The notes beneath the pieces were generated by a model, which had not been told where the DNA came from, made no database searches, and saw nothing but the letters and a program-made list of their open reading frames with translations. A DNA stretch of 32,780 nucleotides from an uncultured Succinatimonas sp. (GTDB lineage: Bacteria > Pseudomonadota > Gammaproteobacteria > Enterobacterales > Succinivibrionaceae): the NCBI GenBank assembly GCA_937896115.1, contig CALBLB010000034.1:1-32780 (forward strand). The letters run 5' to 3'. A program made the translations under genes and the position numbers. This document shows, piece after piece, positions 15,706 to 23,715 of the stretch; the first letter of the stretch is position 1; each line of letters starts with the position of its first letter.

Positions 15706-15785
15706 GTTTAGGAGCCGTATATCAAGAAAACGGCTTATTTATGCCGTTTATAACAACTTTTCAGTTATCACCTATCGGGGGATAA
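15706..15785 (-). repeat. Dispersed intergenic repeat, copy 2
   Basis: Inverted relative to copy 1 (765-845), this unit sits between the convergent 3' ends of coaD and mutM. It keeps the TTATC-N11-GATAA dyad (15765-15785) and the AAACGGC-N8-GCCGTTT hairpin (15728-15749). The hairpin could also help terminate transcription from both sides, because no other terminator is visible between these two genes, but it lacks a clean T tract. Confidence 0.75.
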
Positions 15786-15840
15786 ACTCACGGCATAATT
15801 ATTGGTGCAGATGTCGATCACACTGAACGCTTACCAGCCC

Positions 15841-16659
15841 TCAGCGCTGACAGTGCGGACAAAAATATGTGTTACGTTGACCCAAAAGCACGCTTTCAAT
15901 GGTAGTTCCGCACTCCTTACAAGGCTCGCCTGAATGTCCGTAAACTTTCAATTCCTGTACGAAATACCCTAGCTTGCCGTCGGCCCCCTGGAAATTGATG
16001 ATGGTGGTTCCGCCTTTTTCGATAGAGCGCGCAAGCGTAGTCTTAATGGCCGCAACCAACTTTTCGCACTCGTTCAAGGTTAAAGAGCAGGCTTTGCGCC
16101 TTGGATCAATCCTGGCTAAAAACAACACTTCAGAAGCATAGATGTTTCCTACTCCTACCACCACACTTGCATCCATAATGGCCTGCTTTACCGCTTTTTG
16201 ATGCTTTGCCAATGCCTGATACAGATAAAACGCATTGAAGTCATCTGAAAGCGGCTCCGGTCCCAAATCCTTTAGGTAACGACTTTTTTCAGGATCCTGA
16301 TCTTGGCCAATATAGGCTATAAGCCCAAAACGTCTTGCGTCGTTGTAACGTATGATCACTCCGTCTTCAAGCTCAACTTCAAAATGATCGTGTTTTTTTC
16401 GCTCCTGCGCTTTTTTCAGGATGGAAAGATGTCCCGTCATCCCCAAATGGATGATGAGGGAACCCTGAGCGGTTTTAATCACTATGTATTTGGCACGCCT
16501 GCCGACCTCATCGATCTTGGCTCCTTCAATTAAGTGCAAATCTTTTGAAAAAGGTTCACGAAGCTTTTTGTCGTCATACCAAATCTTTTTAATCCTTTCA
16601 TGCAACATTTCAGGACGGATCCCGCGCATGGTAACTTCAACTTCAGGCAATTCAGGCAT
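15841..16659 (-). CDS. mutM: Formamidopyrimidine-DNA glycosylase
   Basis: MutM (Fpg) removes 8-oxoguanine and formamidopyrimidines from DNA and nicks the abasic site. The mature N-terminus PELPEVEV provides the catalytic proline and glutamate. K57 lies in GRRAKYIV. The H2TH region includes VGVGNIYASEVLFLARIDP, and the C-terminal zinc finger is CKECG-x14-FCPHC. Length from ATG 16659 is 272. The longer open frame to 16683 was rejected because the processed proline must follow the initiator methionine, and GGAG is correctly placed for 16659. It is the last gene of the rpmB-rpmG-mutM run, as in E. coli. Confidence 0.97.
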   Translation of the reverse strand: MPELPEVEVTMRGIRPEMLHERIKKIWYDDKKLREPFSKDLHLIEGAKIDEVGRRAKYIVIKTAQGSLIIHLGMTGHLSILKKAQERKKHDHFEVELEDGVIIRYNDARRFGLIAYIGQDQDPEKSRYLKDLGPEPLSDDFNAFYLYQALAKHQKAVKQAIMDASVVVGVGNIYASEVLFLARIDPRRKACSLTLNECEKLVAAIKTTLARSIEKGGTTIINFQGADGKLGYFVQELKVYGHSGEPCKECGTTIESVLLGQRNTYFCPHCQR

Positions 16660-16674
16660 GTTTTTCTCCTTCAG

Positions 16675-16710
16675 AAAAAACAAAACCCCGCACCTTGTAA
16701 GGGACGGGGT
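16675..16710 (-). terminator. Terminator after rpmG, ahead of mutM
   Basis: On the minus strand a GC-rich hairpin (ACCCCG and CGGGGT arms at 16705-16710 and 16685-16690, with inner CCTT/AAGG pairing) is followed by TTTTGTTTTTT. It lies between rpmG and mutM, so it should reduce read-through of the highly expressed ribosomal genes into mutM. Confidence 0.75.
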
Positions 16711-16730
16711 CTTTTAAAAGGCCGATCAAA

Positions 16731-16901
16731 TTACTTGATCTTACCTTCTTTATACAGCACGTGCATACGCACAACCGGATCATACTTCATCATCTCGAGC
16801 TTGCCCGGGGTGGTACGACGGTTCTTGTCGGTGGTATAAAAATGACCGGTACCGGCAGTTGAATTCAAACGGATCTTCTCGCGGCCGCCTTTCTTTGCCA
16901 T
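16731..16901 (-). CDS. rpmG: 50S ribosomal protein L33
   Basis: This short gene encodes 56 residues beginning MAKKGGREKIRLNSTAGTG, then HFYTTDKNRRTTPGKLE and ending VVRMHVLYKEGKIK. It matches the E. coli L33 pattern nearly throughout. It is the cysteine-free form of L33, which does not bind zinc. AGGGAGG precedes the ATG. It starts 11 bp after rpmB and shares that promoter. Confidence 0.97.
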   Translation of the reverse strand: MAKKGGREKIRLNSTAGTGHFYTTDKNRRTTPGKLEMMKYDPVVRMHVLYKEGKIK

Positions 16902-16912
16902 AATAGCCTCCC

Positions 16913-17149
16913 TTAGACTCTTTCGCCTTTGGCACGCATATCAGCCAGAACAGCATCAATGCCGCGCTTGTCGATGGTACGCATAGCTTTGGTGGTTACA
17001 CGCAGACGGACAAAACGTCCCTCGCTCTCAACCCAGAAGCGGTGATACTTCAGATTGGGCAGGAAACGACGCTTTGCAGCGTTCTTTGCGTGGGAACGAA
17101 GATTACCCACAGCCGGGCGCTTGCCCGTAACTTGGCAAACTCTGGACAT
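16913..17149 (-). CDS. rpmB: 50S ribosomal protein L28
   Basis: L28 is a 78-residue component of the large ribosomal subunit. The sequence MSRVCQVTGKRPAVGN, AAKRRFLPNLKYHRFWVESE and GIDAVLADMRAKGERV is nearly collinear with E. coli L28. It leads the rpmB-rpmG pair. The ribosome binding site (GGAG) is within the leader. A clear extended -10 promoter lies about 95 bases upstream. In E. coli radC precedes rpmB; here that slot holds no radC. Confidence 0.98.
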   Translation of the reverse strand: MSRVCQVTGKRPAVGNLRSHAKNAAKRRFLPNLKYHRFWVESEGRFVRLRVTTKAMRTIDKRGIDAVLADMRAKGERV

Positions 17150-17241
17150 GTTAGTTCACACTCCAAAAAATACTTTACGGGTCACAGCACCTAAGAGCTG
17201 CAACCAAAATTAATGTGTTAAGGTTAATACAAAGTGCGCAT

Positions 17242-17270
17242 ATTCTAGCACAAAAGCGCCCAAGTCACAG
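17242..17270 (-). promoter_or_regulatory. Promoter of rpmB-rpmG (extended -10)
   Basis: Read on the minus strand, TGC-TAGAAT (17250-17242) is an extended -10 element. A weak -35, CTGTGA (17270-17265), lies 17 bp upstream. The leader to the rpmB ATG would be about 90 nt. An extended -10 can compensate for the poor -35. Confidence 0.5.
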
Positions 17271-17287
17271 TCTTTTGACAAAAGACT
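17269..17287. promoter_or_regulatory. Perfect 8-3-8 palindrome next to the rpmB promoter
   Basis: AGTCTTTTGACAAAAGACT reads the same on both strands outside its central GAC. It overlaps the upstream edge of the -35 of the rpmB promoter by two bases, a normal place for an operator or activator site. No T tract in the right place makes it a terminator. Confidence 0.4.
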
Positions 17288-17419
17288 AAGACAAAACTCG
17301 TATTCCCTGTTTTTCCTGACACCGTCGCGGTTTCCCGCGATCTTCCCGCAGACGTCCGGGCTCTGCCCGGTGCTTGTGCCTCATGATCTCCGTGTTCAAA
17401 GCCGGCGATCAGCAAAACG

Positions 17420-17512
17420 CTACTCTGCAATGGCAGTCCCGTATCTCTCTGCGAGCCTCGTTTTCAACTGTTCCCGTAATGCCTTCGGTACAGCTTCGGT
17501 CTTAGGCGGCAT
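17420..17512 (-). other. Possible 30-codon remnant or small ORF
   Basis: The frame starts ATG at 17512 and reads MPPKTEAVPKALREQL, then KTRLAERYGTAIAE, a plausible soluble-helix composition. It has no Shine-Dalgarno sequence and is followed only by an unrelated open frame. It does not resemble RadC in what I can see. It may be the remains of a gene; a real product is unlikely. Confidence 0.15.
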
Positions 17513-17746
17513 CACTGCTTAAGACCCGCGGAACGTTATTGCCTGATCTGATCTATGATTATCACTGTGACTAATCAACACTAAAAGATCACCGCAACAT
17601 GCTCCGCTGATGAATTAATACGTCAGCGTTTTTCAGCAAATGCGTATTATATGCAGAAAAGTTATTAATTGATCAGTTGTCTGCGATTAATCTTGAAAAT
17701 ATCCGCAGGAAAATCGGCTGATCTGCTGTTTTGGAAGGATAAAGCT

Positions 17747-19057
17747 ATGGATCTGCAATTAAAGGATCGCAAAATCATTCTGGGGATCACCGGCAGCATT
17801 GCTGCATACAAAGCCTGTACTCTGTGTCGTATGCTGGTAAAGCAAGGTGCCGAAGTTCACGTGGTGATGACGTCGTCAGCCTGCAAACTGGTAGCTCCTG
17901 CAACTCTCGAAGCTCTAAGCGGGCATCCCGTACCGGTAGACATTTTTGAAGATGCCGCCAAAATAGGACATATAGCCTTGGCTGGCAATGCTGATCTGGC
18001 CGTGATCGCGCCGGCATCAGCCAATACCATTGCCAAAATGGCCGCAGGTCTTGCCGATAACATGCTGACTGCCGCTGTTTTGGCCTGTACCTGCAAAACC
18101 GTAGTAGTCCCGGCTATGAATACTCATATGCTGCATAACCAAGCCACTGCAGAAAATCTTGAAACTTTAAAGCGTCGCGGCATGCTCATCATGCAACCTG
18201 CTACCGGAGATTTAGCCTGCGGCGTAAATGCCGACGGCCGTATGCCGGAGCCTGCTGAAATCTTAAATTACATTATCAAAATCTTAAAATCCAAAGCACC
18301 GTTGACAGGCATAGATTACGTCCCGCAGGATCTGTTGCCAACCCCCAAACGCCCGGCCATGCTCACTCAAACCAAATTACTGGGCAAAGCCTCCGGGGCC
18401 GGACTTAAAGTTGTGATCACCGCAGGTCCTACTGTGGAAGACTTGGATCCGGTACGTTTTATTACCAACCGCAGCTCGGGGAAAATGGGATTTGCCTTAA
18501 GTGCCGCGGCTAAAGCTCTGGGTGCACAAGTGGTACTTATAGCAGGCCCGGTTAAACTCGACACTCCAGAAGGGATCACCCGCATCGACGTAAGATCAGC
18601 TCTTGAAATGTTGCACGCAGTTGAAGACAACCTCAAAGGATGCGATGTTTTCATAGGATGTGCCGCAGTCGCCGACTATCGTGCCGATCATATTGAAACG
18701 CAAAAAATTTCAAAACGCGATCATAGTGACGGGCTTACACTCAAACTCGTACGCAATCCCGATATCGTGGCAACCGTAGGCAAACTTGAAAACAACCGTC
18801 CTTTCACCGTAGGTTTTGCCGCTGAAACGGAAAACGGCGAAGATCACGCCAAACGCAAACTTAGAGATAAAAATCTCGATCTCATCGCACTTAATTACGT
18901 ACAGCATCACCACATAGGTTTCGACAGCGATCAAAACGAATTGGCAGTTTTTGATAAAGACGGCATCGCCGCCCGTTACGGGGTTCAGAATAAAAACGTT
19001 TTGGCCGCAAGTTTATGCGATCTGATCTTTGAACGCGTCAAAAAAGGGCAGGCATGA
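17747..19057 (+). CDS. coaBC: Bifunctional phosphopantothenoylcysteine decarboxylase/phosphopantothenate-cysteine ligase
   Basis: CoaBC (Dfp) couples cysteine to 4'-phosphopantothenate and decarboxylates the product on the way to coenzyme A. From ATG 17747 (GGAAGGA upstream) it has 436 residues. The N-terminal flavin-dependent CoaC domain carries GITGSIAAYKA, H75 in KIGHIAL, N125 in PAMNTHM and C158 in LACG, all at E. coli positions. The CoaB domain starts near residue 220 with ITAGPTVEDLDPVRFITNRSSGKMG and includes KISKRDHSDGLTLKLVRNPDI. The frame is open back to 17669, but that extension has no support. The stop overlaps dut by four bases. Confidence 0.97.
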   Translation: MDLQLKDRKIILGITGSIAAYKACTLCRMLVKQGAEVHVVMTSSACKLVAPATLEALSGHPVPVDIFEDAAKIGHIALAGNADLAVIAPASANTIAKMAAGLADNMLTAAVLACTCKTVVVPAMNTHMLHNQATAENLETLKRRGMLIMQPATGDLACGVNADGRMPEPAEILNYIIKILKSKAPLTGIDYVPQDLLPTPKRPAMLTQTKLLGKASGAGLKVVITAGPTVEDLDPVRFITNRSSGKMGFALSAAAKALGAQVVLIAGPVKLDTPEGITRIDVRSALEMLHAVEDNLKGCDVFIGCAAVADYRADHIETQKISKRDHSDGLTLKLVRNPDIVATVGKLENNRPFTVGFAAETENGEDHAKRKLRDKNLDLIALNYVQHHHIGFDSDQNELAVFDKDGIAARYGVQNKNVLAASLCDLIFERVKKGQA

Positions 19058-19521
19058 TGGAACGCCTTGATATTGCATTGAAGATCCTCGATCCGCGGCT
19101 TGGAAGCGAATTTCCTCTGCCCTCCTATGCTACCCCCGGTTCTGCCGGGGTGGACATAAGGGCTATGTTTGAGCATGAAACCGTAATTGCCCCGGGGCAG
19201 ACGATCTTAACTCCGGCAGGATTTGCCGTTTACATCAAGGATCCTTCGGTAGCAGGTTTTGTTTATCCCCGTTCAGGTCTTGGTTACAAACACGGCATAG
19301 TGCTGGCCAACCTTACCGGGGTAATAGATTCAGACTATCAAGGTCCGATCATGGTACCTTTATGGAACCGCTCGGATAAAAGTTTTACCGTAACTCCAGG
19401 AGATCGTATAGCTCAGCTGGTGTTTCAGCACGTTCTGCTTGCCGACTTTAAAATCTGTAATGATTTCGGTGCCGTCTCCTCACGCGGACAGCAGGGGTTC
19501 GGTTCTACCGGAATACATTAA
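19054..19521 (+). CDS. dut: Deoxyuridine 5'-triphosphate nucleotidohydrolase
   Basis: Dut hydrolyses dUTP to dUMP, supplying thymidylate synthesis and keeping uracil out of DNA. It is a homotrimer. The 155 residues hold the five family motifs: PGSAGVDIRA (28-37), PRSGLG (72-77), GVIDSDYQGPI with the catalytic D92, GDRIAQLVF (116-124) and the C-terminal RGQQGFGSTG (144-153). Start is either ATG of the doublet at 19054/19057; the first gives an ATGA overlap with coaBC. The coaBC-dut order is the same as in E. coli. Confidence 0.97.
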   Translation: MMERLDIALKILDPRLGSEFPLPSYATPGSAGVDIRAMFEHETVIAPGQTILTPAGFAVYIKDPSVAGFVYPRSGLGYKHGIVLANLTGVIDSDYQGPIMVPLWNRSDKSFTVTPGDRIAQLVFQHVLLADFKICNDFGAVSSRGQQGFGSTGIH

Positions 19522-19544
19522 AACAAAGCGCAAGGAGATCTACG

Positions 19545-20738
19545 TTGAACAATTTTGATTTTTACCGTCCTACCCGCTACATCTTCGGACACGATTGCGA
19601 AAACGACACCGGTAATTATGCTAAAGAATACGGCTTTAAAAAAGCTTTGGTAGTCTCGGGTGGAAACTTCGCCAAACGCTCGGGATTACTCGCGCGCGTA
19701 TGCTCTTCTCTTGAGAAAGCCGGAATTTCCTATGTCAGCCTTGAAGGGGTAAAACCCAATCCTCGGGCCGATCTCGTTTATAAAGGCATAGAACTTGGCA
19801 GAGCGGAAAATGCAGATTTTTTGCTTGCAGTAGGCGGAGGCAGTGTCATAGACACGGCCAAAGCCATTGCCATAGGAATTCCTTATGAAGGAGATTTCTT
19901 TGACTTTTTCCTCGGGAAGGCCAAACCTCAAAAAGCGTTGAAAACTGCTGTAGTTCTCACCATTCCCGCAGCAGGATCAGAAGGTTCTAACAGTGCTGTC
20001 ATCGAAAAAGAAGTTAACGGTAATATAGTCAAAAACGGTTTAAGCTGCGATTTTAACGTTCCTTTGTTTTCGGTAATGGATCCTGAGCTGACCTTCACTC
20101 TGCCTGCATATCAAACCGCCTGCGGTGTCACCGATATGATGGCTCACATCATGGAGCGTTATTTTACCAATACCCAAAATGTCGACGTTACCGACAGAAT
20201 GTGCGAAGGTTTATTAAGCTCCATTATCGCCAATGCTCCTTTGGCCATAACCGAGCCTGACAATTACAGTGCCAGAGCCAATCTGATGTGGGCAGGAACC
20301 ATGGCTCACAACAATATTTGCGGAGTAGGCCGTGAACAGGATTGGGCAACCCATCACCTTGAACATCAGCTGTCGGCTTTATACGACGTAGCCCACGGAG
20401 CAGGCCTTGCAGTCATGTTCCCTGCCTGGATGGAATACTGCTTAAGACACGATGTCATGCGTTTTGCCCAATTTGCCGTCAGAGTTTTCGGCATAAGCAT
20501 GGACTATGAAAAACCCGAACGTACCGCAAAAGCTGGAATTGCCGCTTTAAGAGCATTCCTAAAACGTATCGGCATGCCTTTAAATTTTGAGCAAATAGGA
20601 GCTCACAGCGAAGACATTCCAAGACTGCTTGACATGCTGGGAGTGGACGATAAAAATCATTTTGAAGGACATTTCGTAAAACTGCAGCGCAGTGACTGCG
20701 AAAAAATTTACAAACTGGCCGCAGAATATCGTGATTGA
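19545..20738 (+). CDS. Iron-containing alcohol dehydrogenase (butanol dehydrogenase/YqhD-like)
   Basis: This predicted cytoplasmic NAD(P)H-dependent alcohol/aldehyde oxidoreductase belongs to the type III (iron) family and has 397 residues. The nucleotide-binding GGGS is at 97-100 (LLAVGGGSVIDTAKAIA). The metal ligands align with those of YqhD: D197 and H201 in GVTDMMAHIMERYF, H270 in DWATHHLEHQL, and H284 in DVAHGAG. Start is an uncommon TTG at 19545, chosen because AAGGAG lies seven bases upstream and the product begins MNNFDFYRPTRYIFG like its relatives. It follows dut by 23 bp and ends at a strong terminator. A role in fermentative alcohol formation or aldehyde detoxification is possible; the substrate cannot be told. 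Confidence 0.92.
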   Translation: MNNFDFYRPTRYIFGHDCENDTGNYAKEYGFKKALVVSGGNFAKRSGLLARVCSSLEKAGISYVSLEGVKPNPRADLVYKGIELGRAENADFLLAVGGGSVIDTAKAIAIGIPYEGDFFDFFLGKAKPQKALKTAVVLTIPAAGSEGSNSAVIEKEVNGNIVKNGLSCDFNVPLFSVMDPELTFTLPAYQTACGVTDMMAHIMERYFTNTQNVDVTDRMCEGLLSSIIANAPLAITEPDNYSARANLMWAGTMAHNNICGVGREQDWATHHLEHQLSALYDVAHGAGLAVMFPAWMEYCLRHDVMRFAQFAVRVFGISMDYEKPERTAKAGIAALRAFLKRIGMPLNFEQIGAHSEDIPRLLDMLGVDDKNHFEGHFVKLQRSDCEKIYKLAAEYRD

Positions 20739-20743
20739 TATTT

Positions 20744-20773
20744 AAAAGGGAGAGCATTCGCTCTCCCTTTTTT
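20744..20773. terminator. Bidirectional terminator between the alcohol dehydrogenase gene and argH
   Basis: AAAAGGGAGAGC (20744-20755) and GCTCTCCCTTTT (20760-20771) form a perfect 12-bp stem with an ATTC loop. T runs on the right and A runs on the left serve both convergent genes. Confidence 0.88.
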
Positions 20774-20788
20774 CCCAAAGTTATCAGT

Positions 20789-22171
20789 TCAGACTCGCTG
20801 CGCCAGCAATTCTTTGAATGCTTTGATTTCAACGGCATTCTGCGCAGGAGCCGTGCCGCCCTTGATATCACGTTTATTCAGGATATTTTCAATCTGCAAA
20901 GGAGCATAGACATCGTCACCTATCACCTTTGAGAACTGCCTAAACTCCTCAACGCTCAAATCTTCCAAAGGTTTGTGCACGGAAATAGCATGCAAAACCA
21001 CGCGACCTACTATCGAATGAGCCTCACGGAAAGGAATACCCTTGGAGACTAAATAATCTGCAAGCTCGGTAGCGTTGGAATACCCGCCCTTGGCAGCCTC
21101 CAAAGCACGCTCTTCGTTAAGTTTCAAGCCTTCGAATACCAATGCTGCCATATAAAGGCTGTCATGCCAGGTATCGATGGCATCGAAAAGACGCTCTTTG
21201 TCTTCTTGCAGATCCTTATCATAGGCAAGCGGCAGAGCCTTACAAGTCACCAGCATTCCGGTGAGAGCTCCTACCACGCGACCGCATTTACCGCGGATAA
21301 GCTCTAAAGAATCCGGATTCTTTTTCTGCGGCATGAGCGATGAACCTGAGGTAACTTTATCTGACAAAGTTACAAAACGGGCTTCACCTGAATTGTAAAT
21401 GATGAGATCTTCAGCAAGACGCGAAAGATGGATCATGGAGATTGAAGCACAGGAGAGCAATTCCATGACGTGATCTCTGTCGGATACTCCGTCCAAGCTG
21501 TTGGAGGTGGCATGTTTAAACCCAAGAGCGCGTGCCAATTTCTCGCGATCGATCTTATAAGCAGTTCCTGCCAAAGCGGCAGATCCCAAAGGACAGGTTG
21601 ACATGAGCTCGGCAGCATTTTGCAGACGCTGATAGTCTCGCTCGAACATCTGAGCATAAGCCAATACCCAATGGCTGAAGGTTACCGGCTGAGCACGTTG
21701 CAGATGAGTATATCCCGGGAAAACCTTCCCCTGCTCACGCTCGGCAGTTGCCACCAATTCACGCTCCAAATGCACAAGAGCTTTGGAGATCCCGTCCACG
21801 GCTTTGCGACACCAGAGTTTCAGATCCAAAGCCACCTGATCATTACGGCTGCGGCCGGTATGCAATTTTTTTCCGAGATCACCGACTTTCTCAATCAGTC
21901 GGCGTTCGATGTAGGAGTGGATATCCTCATCTCCTGCAGAGGCTATGGCATGAATGTCCTGCTCCGCTTCCTCATGAAGTTCAGCCAAAGCTTTTTTAAG
22001 ATCGATGCATTCCTGATCGGTAAGCACTCCGGCTTCGTGAATTGCATCTGCCCAACACTCGGAGCCTTCGATATCTTCGAGGGCCATGCGATAGTCAAAC
22101 TTCAGCGAGTCGTTGTAATTTTTGAATCTCTCGTCAGGACCTTCTGTAAATCTGCCGCCCCATAAAGCCAT
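20789..22171 (-). CDS. argH: Argininosuccinate lyase
   Basis: ArgH splits argininosuccinate to arginine and fumarate, the last step of arginine synthesis. The 460 residues match the family. MALWGGRF is the usual N-terminus. HTGRSRNDQVALD (104-116), GYTHLQRAQPVTFSHW with catalytic H155, and the fumarase/aspartase signature GSSLMPQKKNP (276-286) are intact. GGAG lies upstream of the ATG. It follows bcsZ by 58 bp on the same strand with no terminator seen, so read-through from the cellulose operon is possible, though no functional link is apparent. No other arg genes are in the window. Confidence 0.98.
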   Translation of the reverse strand: MALWGGRFTEGPDERFKNYNDSLKFDYRMALEDIEGSECWADAIHEAGVLTDQECIDLKKALAELHEEAEQDIHAIASAGDEDIHSYIERRLIEKVGDLGKKLHTGRSRNDQVALDLKLWCRKAVDGISKALVHLERELVATAEREQGKVFPGYTHLQRAQPVTFSHWVLAYAQMFERDYQRLQNAAELMSTCPLGSAALAGTAYKIDREKLARALGFKHATSNSLDGVSDRDHVMELLSCASISMIHLSRLAEDLIIYNSGEARFVTLSDKVTSGSSLMPQKKNPDSLELIRGKCGRVVGALTGMLVTCKALPLAYDKDLQEDKERLFDAIDTWHDSLYMAALVFEGLKLNEERALEAAKGGYSNATELADYLVSKGIPFREAHSIVGRVVLHAISVHKPLEDLSVEEFRQFSKVIGDDVYAPLQIENILNKRDIKGGTAPAQNAVEIKAFKELLAQRV

Positions 22172-22229
22172 GATCTGTTGTCTCCATGCTGAAAAAAATT
22201 AGTTAAAATCCTGCTTATTGTACCCAGTA

Positions 22230-23261
22230 TCAATGAGTATCGCACCATGCTGCATAGCAAAGCATCTTCAAGCTGGCATTGTAATAATCATCGCCGCTCT
22301 TGATCTCAGGTTCACCGTAAAATTTGCCTTCCACCAAATCTCGGACTGCACGCAAACCGCCTGTCATTGCATATTCGGCACTTTGTCCGGTGACAACGTT
22401 TACCCAAGCCGGGGTATTGTCAGGTGAGAAACGGGCAAAATAATCTTTCCAATCATTAAGTTCAGGGGATTTGGGATCTCCCCAGTAAAGATATAAAGGT
22501 ACTCTGATGGCGTCATAACTTGAACGTGCCGGCCATTGCTCTGCAGGAATGATACTGCCGTCAGGCATAAGCTTTATCCAGTCAGGCGACAAAGGTACCG
22601 TAAAATTCCGATTTAAATTCATCAAACTTTTTGAATCTGAAGCAAGCTCCCCCCACAATTTCATATAAGTGAAAGCTCCCAAATCCTTAAGAGCCGGATA
22701 AATGTAATAAGAAGGATTTAAAAATACCTTGTCGTTATACAAAAATCCGTTTAATCCCGGTAACAGTACTTTAAAACCGCCGAAATTGGTAACAAGCAAT
22801 GAAGAAATGGTTTGAGCCAGCCTTTCACCTTTTTTGGTATAGGCAGGATCCCCCCATTTGGTTCCGGCTCTTATCAAAGTCCAAGCTATAAAAAGATCTC
22901 CGTCGGTAGCGTTATTATGATCTGCTACCGGATCTCCGCCGTCACGTCGATAAGCCCAGTAAAAAAGACCGGTTTTAGGATCTTGCAAATTGTGTTCACT
23001 CCATGACAAAACCTTATCAAACACTGTTTTGTCACCGTACATAAGAGCAAACATCAATGCATATCCTTGTCCCTCAGAATGCGACATGCCGTTATTGCCG
23101 CTGTCTATGACCGCACCGTCCGAGCTTACAAAACGGGCTTTGTAATCATCCCAAGCTGAAGCCTGAGCAAAAGACGCAAACATAAACACAGCACTCAATG
23201 CGGTTAAACACAAAATTTTGCGCACCAGCGTTTCAAATGCTGCTTCAAACGCGTCAAACAT
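22230..23261 (-). CDS. bcsZ: Periplasmic endo-1,4-beta-glucanase of the cellulose operon (GH8)
   Basis: BcsZ trims cellulose chains in the periplasm during export. The 343-residue precursor has a signal peptide (IL CLTALSAVFMFASF, cleavage near AQASA-WDDY). Glycoside hydrolase family 8 features are present: DSGNNGMSHSEGQGYALM with the acid E63, NNATDGDLFIAWTL with D120, and SYDAIRVPLYLYWG with D250, which aligns with the catalytic base of E. coli BcsZ. It starts 7 bp after bcsD with AAAGG overlapping the bcsD stop. In E. coli bcsZ lies between bcsB and bcsC; here it is last. Confidence 0.95.
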   Translation of the reverse strand: MFDAFEAAFETLVRKILCLTALSAVFMFASFAQASAWDDYKARFVSSDGAVIDSGNNGMSHSEGQGYALMFALMYGDKTVFDKVLSWSEHNLQDPKTGLFYWAYRRDGGDPVADHNNATDGDLFIAWTLIRAGTKWGDPAYTKKGERLAQTISSLLVTNFGGFKVLLPGLNGFLYNDKVFLNPSYYIYPALKDLGAFTYMKLWGELASDSKSLMNLNRNFTVPLSPDWIKLMPDGSIIPAEQWPARSSYDAIRVPLYLYWGDPKSPELNDWKDYFARFSPDNTPAWVNVVTGQSAEYAMTGGLRAVRDLVEGKFYGEPEIKSGDDYYNASLKMLCYAAWCDTH

Positions 23262-23268
23262 AATTTTT

Positions 23269-23715
23269 TTACCTTTTTTTGAAAGAAAGCACCGTCGTAA
23301 CGTCGTTTTGCGACTCTACTCTGCATCCCAAAGCCGCCGGAGCTCCGCTTTGGTAAAACCACATGTTATACAAACCGCAAAGCAAAGCCGCAAAAAAACG
23401 CTGCCAGTCTGCAGCAAATTCAGGATCCTCACAGACCGGTCCTTTACGGTGAACTATCCTAAGAGACTGTTCACAATCCGTAAGTTCACATACTCCCAGT
23501 CCCAAAGACTTGAGCCTGTCGTTCATTTCAAGATGCAGGGCACCGAGTCTTTCAGGATGCCCCAAAGGATGATGTTTTGCCAGATCTTCCCCGATATCGT
23601 AGAGAAAATCGCATACATCTTCGCCGGAGGCATTGCGGCTCATCTTCTGCACCATGAGGATCAACAGTTCAAGCATTCCGCTACCTTGATTTTCAGACAC
23701 AAAAAATGCGCTCAT
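23269..23715 (-). CDS. bcsD: Cellulose synthase subunit D
   Basis: BcsD forms a periplasmic ring through which glucan chains pass and are aligned into crystalline ribbons in Acetobacter/Komagataeibacter. The 148-residue product is short and has no signal peptide, as in the known family. Two blocks match the Acetobacter protein: CEQSLRIVHRKGP (against EEQALRIVHEDLP) and LLCGLYNMWFYQSGAP (against VLEGLYGRWITSQPGA). The middle LHLEMNDRLKSLGLGVCELTD also aligns. ATG 23715 overlaps the bcsC stop by one base (TGATG) behind GGGAGG; the TTG one codon upstream is not needed. The sequence is divergent and easily called hypothetical, but its position and length support bcsD. Confidence 0.85.
   Translation of the reverse strand: MSAFFVSENQGSGMLELLILMVQKMSRNASGEDVCDFLYDIGEDLAKHHPLGHPERLGALHLEMNDRLKSLGLGVCELTDCEQSLRIVHRKGPVCEDPEFAADWQRFFAALLCGLYNMWFYQSGAPAALGCRVESQNDVTTVLSFKKR

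Larger units (their letters stand above)
17150..17746. other. 597-bp divergent intergenic region, rpmB to coaBC
   Basis: No radC or other intact gene fills this gap. Near rpmB it holds an extended -10 promoter and a perfect palindrome (17269-17287). The middle (17300-17520) is GC-richer than the other long intergenic stretches and has a 30-codon minus-strand frame (17420-17512) that reads like protein but has no ribosome binding site. Near coaBC are two spaced dyads: TGATTA/TAATCA (17556-17577) and TAATACG/CGTATTA (17616-17649). The promoter of coaBC is not obvious. Confidence 0.6.

Noticed and set aside
17245..17430. 61-codon minus-strand frame upstream of rpmB, considered as a radC remnant
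   Set aside because: The translation has none of the RadC (JAB-like) metal-binding pattern and runs across the rpmB promoter; kept only as part of the gap description.
21620..22165. 181-codon antisense frame inside argH
   Set aside because: ArgH is conserved over the whole stretch, so this is a shadow.
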